The notes: generated by a model from the sequence alone, not told the origin. A stretch of DNA of 64,000 nt from Ephemerocybe angulata (GCA_013368325.1 JAACJK010000009.1:471718-535717), one strand, 5' to 3'. Positions 29,275 to 40,643 are shown, counted from the first letter of the stretch. Translations and numbers: made by a program.

Positions 29275-31659
29275 TCAATCGCTCGCCTGGGAAAGATGCT
29301 CCGCGAACTGTCGATCCATTTCCTTGAAGGCGTTCAGGCCCGTGGGATCCCAATCCATGAGGGCCAAGGAATCCGGAACTGTACCCGTTACCGCGAGCGG
29401 TACCGATCCCGATACGTCATCCGTTGCCGTCCCGAGGCCTTGCAAGGTACCCGTCTCCGCAGGCGGGACCATGCCCAATCCCGCGATCGGCAGCGATTCC
29501 GCTTCCATGCCCGGTTCTGCCATGTTATCCTCTGCCGGCGCAAACCGTCCGGCGGAAACAAGCGATTCCGGGGACGAGCTCTCCAGCGCTTCCAGACGCG
29601 AGGTGAGGAAGGCAATGGTCTGTGCCTGCGCGCGCACGAAATGCTCCAGGCGTTCAAACTGGTCGTTAACGAGGTTTCGCCATGAGTTCACTCGCTCCTT
29701 CAGGGTGTCAATCTCCATCCTCGCAGAAAGATGCTTCAGGTCGGGCTCTAGGGAGTCGAGCCTTTCCGAGGTTGAACCGTCGACCTGAGTCGCCTGCGTC
29801 GAGAGGTGCTCCAAGTTATGTCGCATTCTGAGGAGATCGATCTTGACGTTTCCCACATCGCCGTCCCTCGCGTCACTGCTACAATTGAGAGACTCGAGCC
29901 TATGAAGGATGTCGTCGACGTCAACGTGGAGTTGGCCAACCTTCTGGGTCAATAAAGCCACGTCGGCCTCCTTGACTTGCTGCGCCTTCTCGAGATCAGC
30001 TTTAAACTTCGCGGCGAGTTCATCAAGACGGCGGTTCAAGATGGTAGCTTCGTCTTCCCCTTCTTCCACATCCCCATCTTCGGGACCTCCCTCAAGCCCG
30101 CCCAGCCTGCCCTCTACTTGTTCAATTCGTCGAAGAAGTTCCTTGGCATTTGCCTTCCTGCCTTCTAGCCTCTGGCTTAACTCGTCGACCTTTGCATCCA
30201 CTTCGTCAACGCGGCGTTCAAGCGGAGGAGTGTTCGGATCTTCATCCTCCTTGTCGTCCTCGTCACCCTCTTCCAGAGCTTGGACTCTCTTTTTCAAACC
30301 ATCGTACTTCACTACGAGTTTGCCATGGCGTTTGTCGATCGTATAGACCTCAGCATCATACTTTCTGTCAACCTCCTTCAGGGAGTCTTCCGCATGACGC
30401 CCCCAACGTTCCAAGCGAGCCGCCTGATCGTCAACTGACGCCTCTACTTTCCCGACCCTGACAGCGAGAGCATCGACTGTTTGAACCTCCCGGCTGAGAG
30501 AACGCTGCAAGTTGGAGATAGGGGTGTTTCCAGGACCAGAATCATTCCTCGAGTGTGAGGAAGGGAACTGCTGGCCCACTCGGGTGCTCTCGAATTCCTG
30601 CGGCCTTTGAGCTCTAAGGTGGGACAGTGAAGGTCAAATAAAACTTGCCTGTCGCATAGTGCTCACTCCAGGCTTCGATGGCCCGCTTCCTGCTGGCTTC
30701 TTGGGCTTAGACCCCTGCTCTTCCACCTCGGTCTTTCGGTTCTTCTTTTTGTTCGACTTCTCGCATAACCCTGCGTGCTTTATATCGCACGGCTCGCAGG
30801 CCAGCTGTCGGGTCGTTCCCTTGCTCCTGACACGACATTCAAGCTTTCTGTCTCTGCATCGGGTACAGGGCACAATGAAGACTTTCTTCCCGTCACTCCC
30901 TTTCTTCGCCCTCCAAGCCACTGGGTACGTGTTCTCCTCTTGCTCGTCCGTGCTGTCGCCAGATAGCCCGCCCATCTCCTCATCGGAAGCGCTGTTATAG
31001 ATCTCGTCAACCTGCTGGTGCATCAACTTTGGGCGTTTCGGAACTGTCGAGTCGCTGCGGGTATTGTGGGGAAGTTTCCGCTTGGCGTCGTCCACGTCGC
31101 CATGGTCGTTGCTGGCTCCCATGTACCTGGCAGTACCGCCAGCATGCTCGTCATCCTCCTCACCTCCGTGTGCACGTTCCTTTCCTTTCCGCGACGAATT
31201 GGGGTTGCGGGCGTCCCTCCGCTCCTCTTCTTCGCTCTCATCGTCGCTTTCTTTACCACCTTGCATCAAGTAGGAAACGTCGAACGTAGTTGCCTCGGGA
31301 TCGTACAGCGGGCCATTTTCGTCCAGTTCTCCAACCCATGCCCTGACTTCTGATGAGATGTCAAGGGAGTCGAATGTATCTTGGTCGAGTGGCATAAGAA
31401 GCGCCAGCGCATCGGTAAACTTCGCCTGGGTACGATAATGACACGTTAGGATGAGTTACAAAGACGGGCCCGTAGCAGAACTTACAGTGTGTTCCTTGAT
31501 CTTCTTGAGCTGGTCCTTCACAGCCTCATTCCTCCACTCAGAGTTGGTGGGAAGTACCCGACGTGCTGCCAGAAGCTCCCATTGTAGTTGCCCCGCGTGA
31601 TACCGACACCGGTGCACGTTCTCTTCGAAGGAGGTGCTTTCCGCAGGTTGGGTGGACAT
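29275..31659 (-). CDS. Family B protein 2: Zn2Cys6-like cluster plus long coiled coil
   Basis: Function unknown, possibly DNA-binding. Exons 31659-31496, 31425-30667 and 30597-29275; introns 70 and 69 bp. The N-terminal exon is helical (SFEENVHRCRYHAGQLQWEL). Then comes the conserved SSEVRAWVGELDENGPLYDP and TFDVSYLM. An acidic and basic linker of about 100 residues follows. The zinc cluster is VFIVPCTRCRDRKLEC, a 12-residue gap, CEPC, then DIKHAGLCEKS (C-x2-C-x6-C-x12-C-x2-C-x7-C). The last exon codes for about 330 residues of heptad-like coiled coil broken by acidic blocks, with repeated RRVDEVDAKVDEL-type segments. A Ser/Pro/Gly-rich tail follows, part of which is built from TTCCG-type GC-rich DNA. 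It is divergent from the family C gene starting at 31872. Confidence 0.75.
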
Positions 31660-31871
31660 GGCTCGATGATGTTGATGTTGAGAAGGGTCACGGCGGCGGG
31701 AAGATCGGGTTCGTCGGAAGGTTTGTATCCCTTCACGTGACCATGCCATGACGCGGCACCTGGTATACCGTATTATCCCAATCTCGCCCTGACCCTCAAC
31801 AAGATCGACCTCTCAACCCTATTTCCCGCTTCTCTGGCGATTTTACATATCCATACAACGTCGATTGTTCA
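31660..31871. promoter_or_regulatory. Shared region of the second divergent family B/C pair
   Basis: 212 bp between start codons, almost the same as in the first pair (207 bp). An in-frame ATG at 31749 could extend family B and shorten it. No shared motif found by eye. Confidence 0.45.
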
Positions 31872-33095
31872 ATGAGCGGCAAGAAACCCGGAGGAAGGAA
31901 GCTAGGAAAGAGGAAAGCGAAAGGAAAGATTGTTGACACCTCGAAAGCGCCTGAAGGAGGCAAAACAGGTCAGTTTCATCTCATTGCTTTCGACCTGATA
32001 CCCCCTGACCTTGAAAAGCGAGCGCCGATCTACCTTGGAATGCACACTTGCAAAAAATCTCGGATGAGTCTCTGCCAGCCATCCAGAGCCTTGGCGAAGG
32101 GAAAGGTGCTTCCATACCCTATCCGCCGAACAGAGCACGATATACTGACTATTTCTTGAGATTACCCACCCTCCAAGATAATCGATACCCAGCCAGAGAG
32201 TGTAATCAAGGAGGCAACACCCCGCTCCTCAACCTTTCGCCTCAATCAGGGTAAGCAGTCGTTTCCATGGTCGGATTTGGGACGGTTCACTGTATTAACT
32301 GAACGCTATGATCGAAGCAAGCTTCCTTCTGACAACTCAGCCCTTTCCCCTCAAGCCCTTAGGCGGCGGCGACGAGGCGCCAGCGCCTAATTTTGCCATT
32401 CCCGCCACACCAGGTAGCCATTTACCCTCCCGTGTCAAAGGCAACTGTTCTGATTTCTGCTCTAAGCTGTCCCCGTCGCCGCGGGAGCTATCAGCCACCC
32501 AGGGACGCCACCGCCCGACGTACGAAACTGGGAACAGGGTGCTACCCGTGAGGGACATGTGAACGACGGTTCCGGGGGGGAGCCAACGATGTCCGAGGCT
32601 AGGAAGGAAGGTCTGGGAGTTGGCGAGGATACCCAGGTTGTCGCAGGCGACGAGTGGGCAGACATGGATGTGGGGACTCTGGATGTCGATCGTGATGATA
32701 CCATCGCTCAGATCCCCGGGGAAAATGACCGTCCGCCTTCAACCCCTGCTGAATACATCGAAATCGAAAGCGATCATGACTCCGATGCGCCTCCAAAGTG
32801 CTCTGAAAAGGCCAGACATCCGACCGCAGTAACTGGCGTTGCCGAACTCGACGCCACTGATTACCTGGAGGCCCAAGGTGCTCATGTCCACAAGATCAGC
32901 GGCCTCCTGGTCGCGGGAGACTTGGCAGACGACCACATCGCGGACCTCATCAGACTGCGTGAAGCCTATCTGCAGTTCCACTTGCGAACGTTGAAAGCAA
33001 GGGTTTTGGCGCTGAAGACTTACCAAACCCTCTCACACGTAGTCTATCTGAGAGAAAGGGCAAAGGCGGTTAGGGATAGAACGCACCTAGAATAG
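31872..33095 (+). CDS. Family C protein 2, helical C-terminal tail
   Basis: Function unknown. Exons 31872-31968, 32019-32250, 32322-32413 and 32467-33095, introns of 50-71 bp; frames agree across all junctions. Exon 1 is Lys/Arg-rich (MSGKKPGGRKLGKRKAKGKI), like the copy at 23597. The middle is acidic and Pro-rich, with EYIEIESDHDSDAPP resembling the acidic patch of the 4.2-kb copy. The tail ADDHIADLIRLREAYLQF ... ALKTYQTLS matches the other two family C tails. It lacks the long repeat exons of the 23.6-kb copy. It is divergent from one family B gene (31659) and convergent with another, whose stop is at 33245. Confidence 0.68.
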
Positions 33096-33244
33096 ACTGC
33101 CAAGGCCCTTCAATTTATTTTTCCAAGACCCAAAATGCATTAGTATTCTCACACGTCAAATAGTTCAAGATAGTTGAAGATACATTGCAAAGTATACAGT
33201 GTGAATGGGCCATACCAATGAGTGGCTAACAAGAACAGGTATTA

Positions 33245-36027
33245 TCAAGGGGCTTTGGCTTTGGTTCGATTGCGGGTGGGATACCTCGCGACAGGAGGAG
33301 GCGGTGCCGCTTCAATGACAGGCTCCTCGTCGTCTGGAACTTCACTGAGGGGACTGGAGGCAGATGAGCCGTTGACATGGACATGCCCCTGCGAAATGGT
33401 CTGGGGGATGAGTTGGAGCGCGGGATTGGGGACGTTCTTCCGGTCGGATTCAGCACTTGTGGCCCTATCCAGTGACCCCGCACCTCCACCTGTGCGCTCG
33501 AGAACAGCGGGAGTGAATCGCGGGATCCCGGAACATCTGTCCACTGGCCCCAATCCCACGCGTTGGTCTGGGTGACCACCTGATGCCGGTTCCACCTTCC
33601 CGCTCCTTTCGTCCGCCACCGCGTCAGGTACCGCCAGCGGGAGTGAATCCGCTGAGATGTCCGATCCCGCCAGGGTCGTCGAGCTTGACACCCTTCCGCA
33701 TGTTTCCGGTGCACCTTCCGGGTCTGCCAGGGATGGCGGCGGGGAGGATGATCCCGCCGCCGCGGACGATTCCGCCAGGTGGAGCCGATCCGCTGGCACT
33801 TCCGATCCCGCCGTGGTTTCCGATCCCTCTTCCCCGCGCAACTGTGCTTCCGCCACCGGTAAAGCTTTGGTTTTCCCAGGATGTACATTCTCCATGGCCT
33901 CGACACGATGGGTCAGGGCTGCGATGAGTCCATCGTTGCGTCGGATGACGTCCTCCATGTGCATGAACTTGATGGTTGTCATATCCTCGTACGCACATAA
34001 CCGGGTTTCGAAGCGGTCGACCTCCGTTCCAACACGTTTCCTTAGCTTTGCCAAGCCAGACTCCAACGAACCCAGTCGTACCGTCGTTGTACCATCCACT
34101 TGACTTAGAGTTTGCGAGAGGGCGGAGGCCGTGGCCAGCACCTCATCCAGTTCGTTCAGGGTATGCAAGGTTTCGTTGTCTCGAGCCTCGTTCTTCCTGT
34201 CTAACGAGTCGAACTTCGGAGTGACTTCGTCAACAGTCGCGCGGAGGTTGCGGTACAGCTGCCACAGCTTAGCCTTGTCCTCAGCTTGCTCGCAAGCTCG
34301 AGTTACCCCCGCTGCATCTAAACTCCCTCCATTGGTATCTTCTCCGGCCAGGGAATGATTCTTGAAGGCGTCGGAGACTGTGGCATGAAGGGAGTCGATG
34401 CGGCGGTGTAGCTGGGTCGCCTCGTCCTCTTCTTGGTTTTCATCCTCTTCCCATTCCTCCTCCTTCTTGGCCTCCACGCTTCTAATGACCTCATCCAACC
34501 TGCCCTCTACTGAGGCTACTCGCTGCCCCAGAGAGCTCGCTTCGTCTGCTGCTACATGGATGTCATGATCCAGACCGTCCACTCTTGCATCCACCTCATC
34601 GATGCGGCGGCCAAGTTCGGCGGAGTTGGGTGCGGCATCCTCTTCATCATCCCCTTCCTCTTCCAAAGATCTAATCTTCATCTCCAGTGCGATCTGCTGC
34701 TGTGCAAGCGAGGAATGGCTCAGGTCGATATTATGCACTTCCAGTTCATATTTGGAATCGAGATCCTCTAGTTTCTCCTCCTGCTTGCGTCTTGCCTTCT
34801 CCGCCTCGTCGCTTTGGGACTCAAGCACTGCCTCCACTTTGCGTACCCTCACCCCCAGAATTCCGACCGACTCAACGTGAGCGTCGAACCTTTTCTTCAA
34901 CTTGGAAACCTCGGATTGGCCATACCCCTGGAACGTTACGCCTAACAAGAACATCATGAGTGAACGGCGGCCATCTGCAGCTGGGAGAGAGCACACCTGA
35001 ATCCTGTGCCCATGGGCCATCTCCCTTTAGCTTCGACGGACCAGCAGGTCCTGACTTCTTGCTCTTCGATCCAGACTCCTCGATCTCTCCCTTGCCCTTC
35101 CTCTTTTGCTTGTTGGACTTCTCACATGCCCCCGCATGCCTCACGTCGCATGGTTCGCAGGCCACCTTTCGGCTCTTCCCCTTGGCGTTGATACGACACT
35201 CTATCCCCCTGTCTTTGCATTGAGTGCATGGAATAATGAAGACTCTTCCGCCTCCACTCCCCCGCCTCGATCTCCACTCCGGTGAGAACGTCTCTTCCTC
35301 TGCCGAACTTCCGCCCCCTTGCGGGGAGGCTACCTTTGTCTCCACCTTGTAGTCGAGCTTCAGGCGCTTCGTCGTAGAGGAATCGCTGCTAGATGACTCT
35401 GGTGCCTTCCGCTTGGGCACGCTGGCCCTTTTGGAAAAGGGGGTTCCCTCCCTACTCCGCACCCCGACTTCTCCGCGTTTCAATATATCATGGCCCATGG
35501 ATCCCCGATTTTGACTGGGTAGACGTCCTGTGGGCCCGGGCGCTCGTTCCCAATCTTGCTGGAGTTCCTGAACGTTGGTCCCAGGCGTGCCCTCGCAGTC
35601 AGACTCTTCCTCACTGTTCCCATCAACGCGCATCAGGAAGGAGGGGTCGAAGGTAGGAGAATCAGGGTTGTAAAGGTGGCCATTGGCATCCAGTTCATGG
35701 ATCCATACTTGGACTTCAGGCGGTATCTTGCTCCAGATGGACCCATCGACGTCGCTTAAACTCAGGATAAATGACTCCTATATTGTAGAGTGGGCATTCG
35801 CACGTTAAGAACGAGGTACAACGGCTCACCGTGCGCCCCTTCAACTTCTTAATCTTTCCTGAAAGCCACCGAAAGCGAGCCTCGCCCTCCTCCGGAGGAG
35901 ACCACAACTTTGCTCGCACCAGACTTCTGCGCAATGCCTTCGCGAGCTGGATGCACCTTTCCTGTTCATCTGGCACTTCTCCCCCAGCGACAGATCCTTG
36001 GTGCCCTGAGTCCATGGTGTCGGGCAT
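33245..36027 (-). CDS. Family B protein 3: Zn2Cys6-like cluster plus long coiled coil
   Basis: Function unknown. Exons 36027-35830, 35777-34995 and 34927-33245, with introns of 52 and about 67 bp. The donor at 34994 is ambiguous by two bases. It carries all family landmarks: PPEVQVWIHELDANGHLYNP, then TFDPSFLM, a basic Ser-rich linker and the zinc cluster VFIIPCTQCKDRGIEC ... CEPC-DVRHAGACEKS with the same six-cysteine spacing. A coiled coil of about 400 residues follows (KKRFDAHVESVGILGVRVRK onward) with acidic breaks. The C-terminal 180 residues are Ser/Ala/Pro-rich, encoded by GC-rich repeats with GATCCCGCC and TTCCGC motifs. The protein ends in a basic stretch (PTRNRTKAKAP). Start taken at the first ATG; a second Met lies four codons on. 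Confidence 0.74.
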
Positions 36028-36363
36028 GGAGAGAACTTTGGAGGTGGTAATGGGTCACTGATGACGAGGCCATTCTCCAACTTCAACCAGAATACCGCAC
36101 GTGATGCGGATTTGCCATTCCCTGATCCCGCTCCGGATCAATTATGGAATGGCGGAGAGGGTGCAGATTAAGCACACAATCCTCCCTCGCGGGAACGGAG
36201 AGCGAACTCCTATCCCGGTGTCGGAACTCATGCATCATGCCGCAGCCCAGGAGCGGATTCTAAAAAACCGATCAAATGAACTTGGTTCGGCTCGGAGTAT
36301 AGACAAGATATCGGATAGCTCATTGGTGACTGGTTGATATGCTACTACATTGCTAGAGGGGAT

Positions 36364-37250
36364 TCAGGGGTCGTACATATCATCTTCTCCCTCGCCAACA
36401 GGGTCCCCCAATCCCAGAGTCTTCAAGCCTTCCTCGTCAAGTCCCTGTACGGGGACACCCTCCTGAACAGATCCTTTCCTCCAAAATTCAACGAATTTAT
36501 CCTGAGCCGCTTTATGGGACGAGAATCCCCCCCGGTAAAGCGCGTTGCCCTTGTCGCGAATACCCCCAACCTCAAACCTGCAGTCATTTGGAGTTAGTGA
36601 ATTCGCTTGGATCGCCGATTTGGAACAACTTACCACTCGTCGAACACTCCAACCCTTACTCCCTTTAGTATGACATAATAGGGCCCCCCAAACTTATCCT
36701 TCTTGGGAGTCCCGCACCCCGCATCGCTGGTCCCTGCGGAGGGAGGAGGGGGCGTCAGAAGGGGGGGCGGCGCGCGACTGCGCACAACATCGTTATTCCT
36801 CGCCGCCTGCTGAGCTATACCTTGGACTCCTGGGAGTCGGGACCGAGGCACAAAGCCTGGACCAGCAGGAGAAGGAGTAGACTGTTTGTGGACACGGGGA
36901 GCGCTGGACTGCGGGGAGGGCATGCGACCCGCACTATTGACCGCACCAGATCCAACCGAAGCCGGCGAAGGAATGAAATTCACCGTCCCGCACTTGCTGC
37001 AGTGGAAGGAGACCTCGTCTAGTAGTATATCAGCGGGTCTTTGGGAAGGGGGAGGTGGGTAGTGCCATACCATCTCTATGCGCTCCACTTGCAACGCTCA
37101 AATTGGCCACAATATCGGCCAAACCGCTGGGATCCGCTGCGGGGTGAATTGAGTTTTATCCAGGCGAACGGTTTGGTCAAATGTAGGCATACCTGACAAC
37201 GCGAGCAACTCTTGCAGGGTGAGGTTCACGTTGACCTTGGAATGATGCAT
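36364..37250 (-). CDS. Protein with RNase H1 N-terminal-like (caulimovirus-VI-type) domain
   Basis: This domain binds RNA-DNA hybrids or double-stranded RNA at the front of RNase H1; free-standing versions are common in mushrooms. Exons 37250-37193, 37136-37071, 37018-36634 and 36577-36364, introns 52-56 bp. The N-terminus is MHHSKVNVNLTLQELLALS. A CSKC pair in FHCSKCGTVNFI could be half of a zinc site. A Pro/Ser-rich linker leads to the domain: GGPYYVILKGVRVGVFDEW, interrupted by the last intron, then FEVGGIRDKGNALYRGGFSS and KFVEFWRKGSV. This is the usual W/Y-Y-V-V-x-G-x3-G-V-[YF]-x2-W ... G-x6-Y-x-G-F pattern. No RNase H catalytic domain follows. The C-terminus is acidic. Confidence 0.75.
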
Positions 37251-38086
37251 TGTCCAGGCTAGGTAAATGTGGAGGAATGGAGAGCTGGTCTCTTCGCTCA
37301 GTTGCCTTTATGTGCCACCTCGCCGATTTCAACCTACGCCCCGGGCTTCCATAGTGGAGAACCCCGAATCAGGCAACGGCTTGTCTTCCCTGCCTGAACC
37401 TTGTAAACCCCGTTCGGCCTGATATCCAGGCCCATTTCTCGCAAGCCCACAGCCCCTTCACCGGGGCTGCCCCGGAATGGCGATCGAGCAAGCACCTCCA
37501 ACAATTGGGAGTCTCTAAGAGGGGTGCTCCTTCATTTTTGCAATTGAAAGGACCAGCCTACAGGTTACGTCCTTGTGTCTAGTGGACAGCCCTTTGACAT
37601 GCCCTACTGCTTCTACCCGATAGAAGCCTGGGGTTACGTGCTCAATACCATTTCTTCCCTTCCCGCGCCGCCGGCGTCACAATCCATCCGACTGCACGAA
37701 GGAAGGTTCCCTCTACCAACCACACCTGGCGAACAGGCTGAGGACGACCGGAAAGGAAAGACTCAGAATTCATGGAAACGCAGGAGAAGAACGCGGATTC
37801 TACCCATTGGGAACATTTGTTTCTGATCGAGTCCAGCGTAACTGCGGGGCGGATATTACAAGGACATCGTTTCGAAGAAAGTTTCCGCGGTGAAAAAATA
37901 CCTGGAGTCCGGAGGCGATCGCTCGACAGGTTGCTAGATGTATGGCCGACTTGGCCGGGAAATATAGATTGAAGTACATAGCAGGTAGCAATGCTCAAGA
38001 ATGCAATTCGGGGTGGTTCAGCCCGGGGAGCAGACTCCAAACAACTACAGAGCTGGTGCTGACAATAGGAAGACATGTGTGTCATT
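37251..38086. other. Intergenic DNA, possible unresolved exons
   Basis: A plus-strand frame at 37575-37826 (MSSGQPFDMPYCFYPIEAWG) is the best candidate, but it has no recognised similarity. I cannot support a gene. Confidence 0.35.
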
Positions 38087-38521
38087 CTACTTGGTTCCTT
38101 TCTCCTTTACCATAACACTCCCAGCACTGCAGGCGTCCATGAAAACATTGAGGGCGTCCTTATAAGTCCCAACCACCTTCCTGCGAGAAAAATTGGCGAC
38201 ACCTGCGACGCTAGCGTCAGCGAGAGCCTTCATGTTGATCGTCAGCTCTGGACAACGTCTGTGATCTGTTTCAACTTACCGGCGTCAAAACACCGACACT
38301 GGATCCAACTATAACAACGTGGTGCTCCTCGCGAGGAACGACTGCAGAGGTTGCACCGGAGCAATGGCCACAAGCAACAACAACAACATCAGTCCCCTTC
38401 TCGGAGGACGGGCGCAATTCAACGAAGGAACCGGCAGCAACGCCTAGAGCCAAAGGGTCAGACAGAGGGAGACTAACTCTTGATGAACAAACGTACTATC
38501 TGCGATTTGGGAGGTGGACAT
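38087..38521 (-). CDS. Small orphan protein, about 109 residues
   Basis: Unrecognised. Exons 38521-38497, 38443-38280 and 38227-38087, introns 53 and 52 bp, all phases kept. The protein reads MSTSQIADS, then VAAGSFVELRPSSEKGTD, a valine-rich strand (VVVVACGHCSG), EEHHVVIVGSSVGVLTP, and a helix with YKDALNVFMDACSAGSVMVK. Its beta-rich core with a CGHC pair and short length suggest a small compact domain. It has no signal peptide. It points away from the family D gene, sharing a ~440-bp upstream region that holds a direct repeat. Confidence 0.62.
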
Positions 38522-38758
38522 TGTGAATATGGATGATGTGTCTCTTTGTACGAGTGGAACAGGGGGTGGTGAGGGTCAGAGGGGAACAGGCTCGAATACT
38601 TATACCCTCAGGGCCCCCAACTTGCTCCATGCGATCCGCGGGGCCGGAGTATTCTTTGGGTTCTAGAAATGAGTCTTCCGGGCAGAAGCCCGACCGCTCC
38701 AGTGATTCGATTGCATTGTCTCTCGGTGATTGGGGCCATTATAGTTCTCCATGCATTG

Positions 38759-38990
38759 TGAATGCTAACATATTAATCGTCACCTAAATAGATATGCCTC
38801 GAGCAGAATTTTTCTTTCTATTCCATAATCCTGGAATTAATTATACCTTTCCAGGGGTGGTATTCTTTCCATGACTTTCGAAAACTTTTCAAAAAGTGAG
38901 ACGAAACGGCCAAGAGCCAAAGACGATCTCAATGCATTTCTTTCAGGCTTGTTCCTTTACTCCCATGGTCAACCCCAAAAAATACCACAC
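38759..38990 (+). repeat. Direct repeat, copy 1, over a gene 5' end
   Basis: About 225-230 bp, from GAATGCTAACATATTAATCG to GGTCAACCCCAAAAAAT, matching 40367-40588 with scattered differences. It covers the upstream region and first codons of the family D gene. Confidence 0.92.
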
Positions 38991-39804
38991 TCCAGAGGAA
39001 ATTCGGGCTGCAGATGCGGCCAAAAGCAAGAGGTATTATGAGAGGTATTTAAGAGTCTCCTTCATGTATTCGTTCCAGAACTTATGCCCAATGAAGGTAC
39101 AGAGACGACATAAACGAAGCTCGGCGATTGAAGTATCAGGAACGCAAGTAAGCTTCCTATATGCCCATTAACCCTCCATATCAAGCTTTACTAAAAGAGC
39201 ATAGAACTCTCAAGAAAGAGGCTAGTGTGTCAAAGGTGGCCAATACAGCCAGCAACAGGGCTGGTGGGACCAAACCTTTGAGAGAAGATCCTTACGCGGG
39301 GCTTCCTCGGGAGGAGTGGGTCTTGTTTTCTATATTCTTCTCCTCCACCACACTGACCCGGCGCTCCTTTTGAGACGAACCCGGCGAGAATCTCTTAGTA
39401 GGGCCATAACTAAGAGTCAGAACCTTATCAAAGCGTTCAAGTACCAAGTTCCGGGATCAGTTCGTGAATACTTGGACAAATTGTCCCGGCGCTTCATATC
39501 TGATCTGGAAGCCTACAATCATCAAATCGCCTCTCAATTTCTTGGCCATCGCCTGGAGAAAATCGATGATATCATGAAGGACATGGACAAAGTTGTCTCG
39601 GACATCTACCAGCTCTCTGGACATGGGGAAGAGTGGAAAAGCATCGATCCGCCCAGGAAGGTCATGAGGAAAGTCTGTGCTTGGGCTGACGAGCTGAGGA
39701 GCGTAGCAGAAATGCTTCCGGAGGAGTTCATTCTGGATTTTGAAGCCCGCGAACTAACATATCAGACTCAATTGCGGCATTCCGACATCGAAATACAGGG
39801 TTGA
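38965..39804 (+). CDS. Family D protein 1, basic YxTxEE N-terminus
   Basis: Function unknown; proteins with this N-terminus are frequent in mushroom genomes as far as I recall. Exons 38965-39044, then 39096 (or 39103)-39147, 39205-39315 and 39375-39804. The introns are 51-59 bp. The protein starts MVNPKKYHTPEEIRAADAAK and continues SKRYYERYRDDINEARR, a basic helix that could bind nucleic acid. A Lys-rich segment and then a helical domain with YLDKLSRRFISDLEAY follow, ending in a region with WADELRSVAEMLPEEFILDF. The same N-terminal pattern and a similar YL-x3-S-x-R[YF]I helix occur in 59305-60052. The gene lies between two direct repeats, and the second repeat holds a copy of its first codons. 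Confidence 0.62.
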
Positions 39805-40019
39805 GGTTGTAGGTGATGGGCGATGCTCAGTGGCCTGTTGTTCATGGGCATAGTGTAAAGTAGAGGGAGAAAGAACGTTATTCTGGGTTTATAAGTACTA
39901 TACAAGGTTGTTTCCAACCCATCATGTCACAAACTCCAATCCGCATATCCTTTCTTTTCGTCTCTCTCGGCTGATTACCCCGGCGGATCAAGCTCACTGT
40001 TGCTGTTATCCGCGTCCCG

Positions 40020-40335
40020 TTCAAGGCGCTGGCGGAGTTCTGTCGCCCACGCCTGTCCGTTCTACAACCTCCGCCGGAATGGAATCCCATTTCTTCCCGC
40101 AGTCTCGGGATTTGCGACTGTTCCAGCGGAATGTTCTTTCCGCTCCTCAATGTCCGCATTCGGCCCTTGTTTGCCCTGTTCCGGCGGAATGTTCTTTCCG
40201 CTCCCCGCAGCCTCGGGATTTGCGGCTGTTCCGGCGGAATATTCTTTCCGCTCCTCAATGTCCTCATTCGGCCCTTCCTTGCCCTGCTTGCCGTTGTTCC
40301 GGCGGAATGCTTTCCGCTCATCCATCTCCGCATTC
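40020..40335. repeat. Minisatellite with CTGTTCCGGCGGAATGTTCTTTCCGCTC units
   Basis: Four main units share TTCCGGCGGAATGTTCTTTC followed by CGCTCC and a variable part (CTCAATGTCCGCATTCGGCC or CCCGCAGCCTCGGGATTTGC). GGCGGAA...TTCCGC makes each unit partly palindromic. It shows no stop for long stretches in several frames, but no gene is supported. Confidence 0.88.
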
Positions 40336-40366
40336 CGCCTATCCTATCCCAGTTGCGAGACGAATG

Positions 40367-40588
40367 CTAACATATTAATCGTCACCTAAATAGATACGTT
40401 TCAAGCAGAATTTTCCTTTCTATTCCATAATCCTGCAATTAATTATACCTTTCCAGGGGTGGTATTCTTTCTATGACTTTCGAAAACTTTTCAAAAAGTG
40501 AGACAAAACGGCCAGGAGCTAAAGACGATCTCAATGCATTCTTTCAGACTGGTTCCTTTACTCCCATGGTCAACCCCAAAAAATAGCA
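40367..40588 (+). repeat. Direct repeat, copy 2
   Basis: Matches 38759-38990. It ends just after the copied start codon region, immediately 3' of the KDZ gene end. Confidence 0.92.
40566..40588 (+). pseudogene. Relic 5' end of a family D gene
   Basis: The copied start reads ATG GTC AAC CCC AAA AAA and then TAG, where copy 1 has TAC. Similarity ends at once, so this is a dead fragment. Confidence 0.75.
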
Positions 40589-40643
40589 CATTCGGTTGCG
40601 TTGTGTTTCTTTTCCAACAACTGCTATATATAGTGTATTGTAG

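Noticed and set aside
29296..30346. Long plus-strand Ser-rich frames opposite the family B coiled coil
   Set aside because: They mirror the coiled-coil coding strand (Glu/Leu codons read backwards give Ser/Phe runs) and show no splice or domain support.
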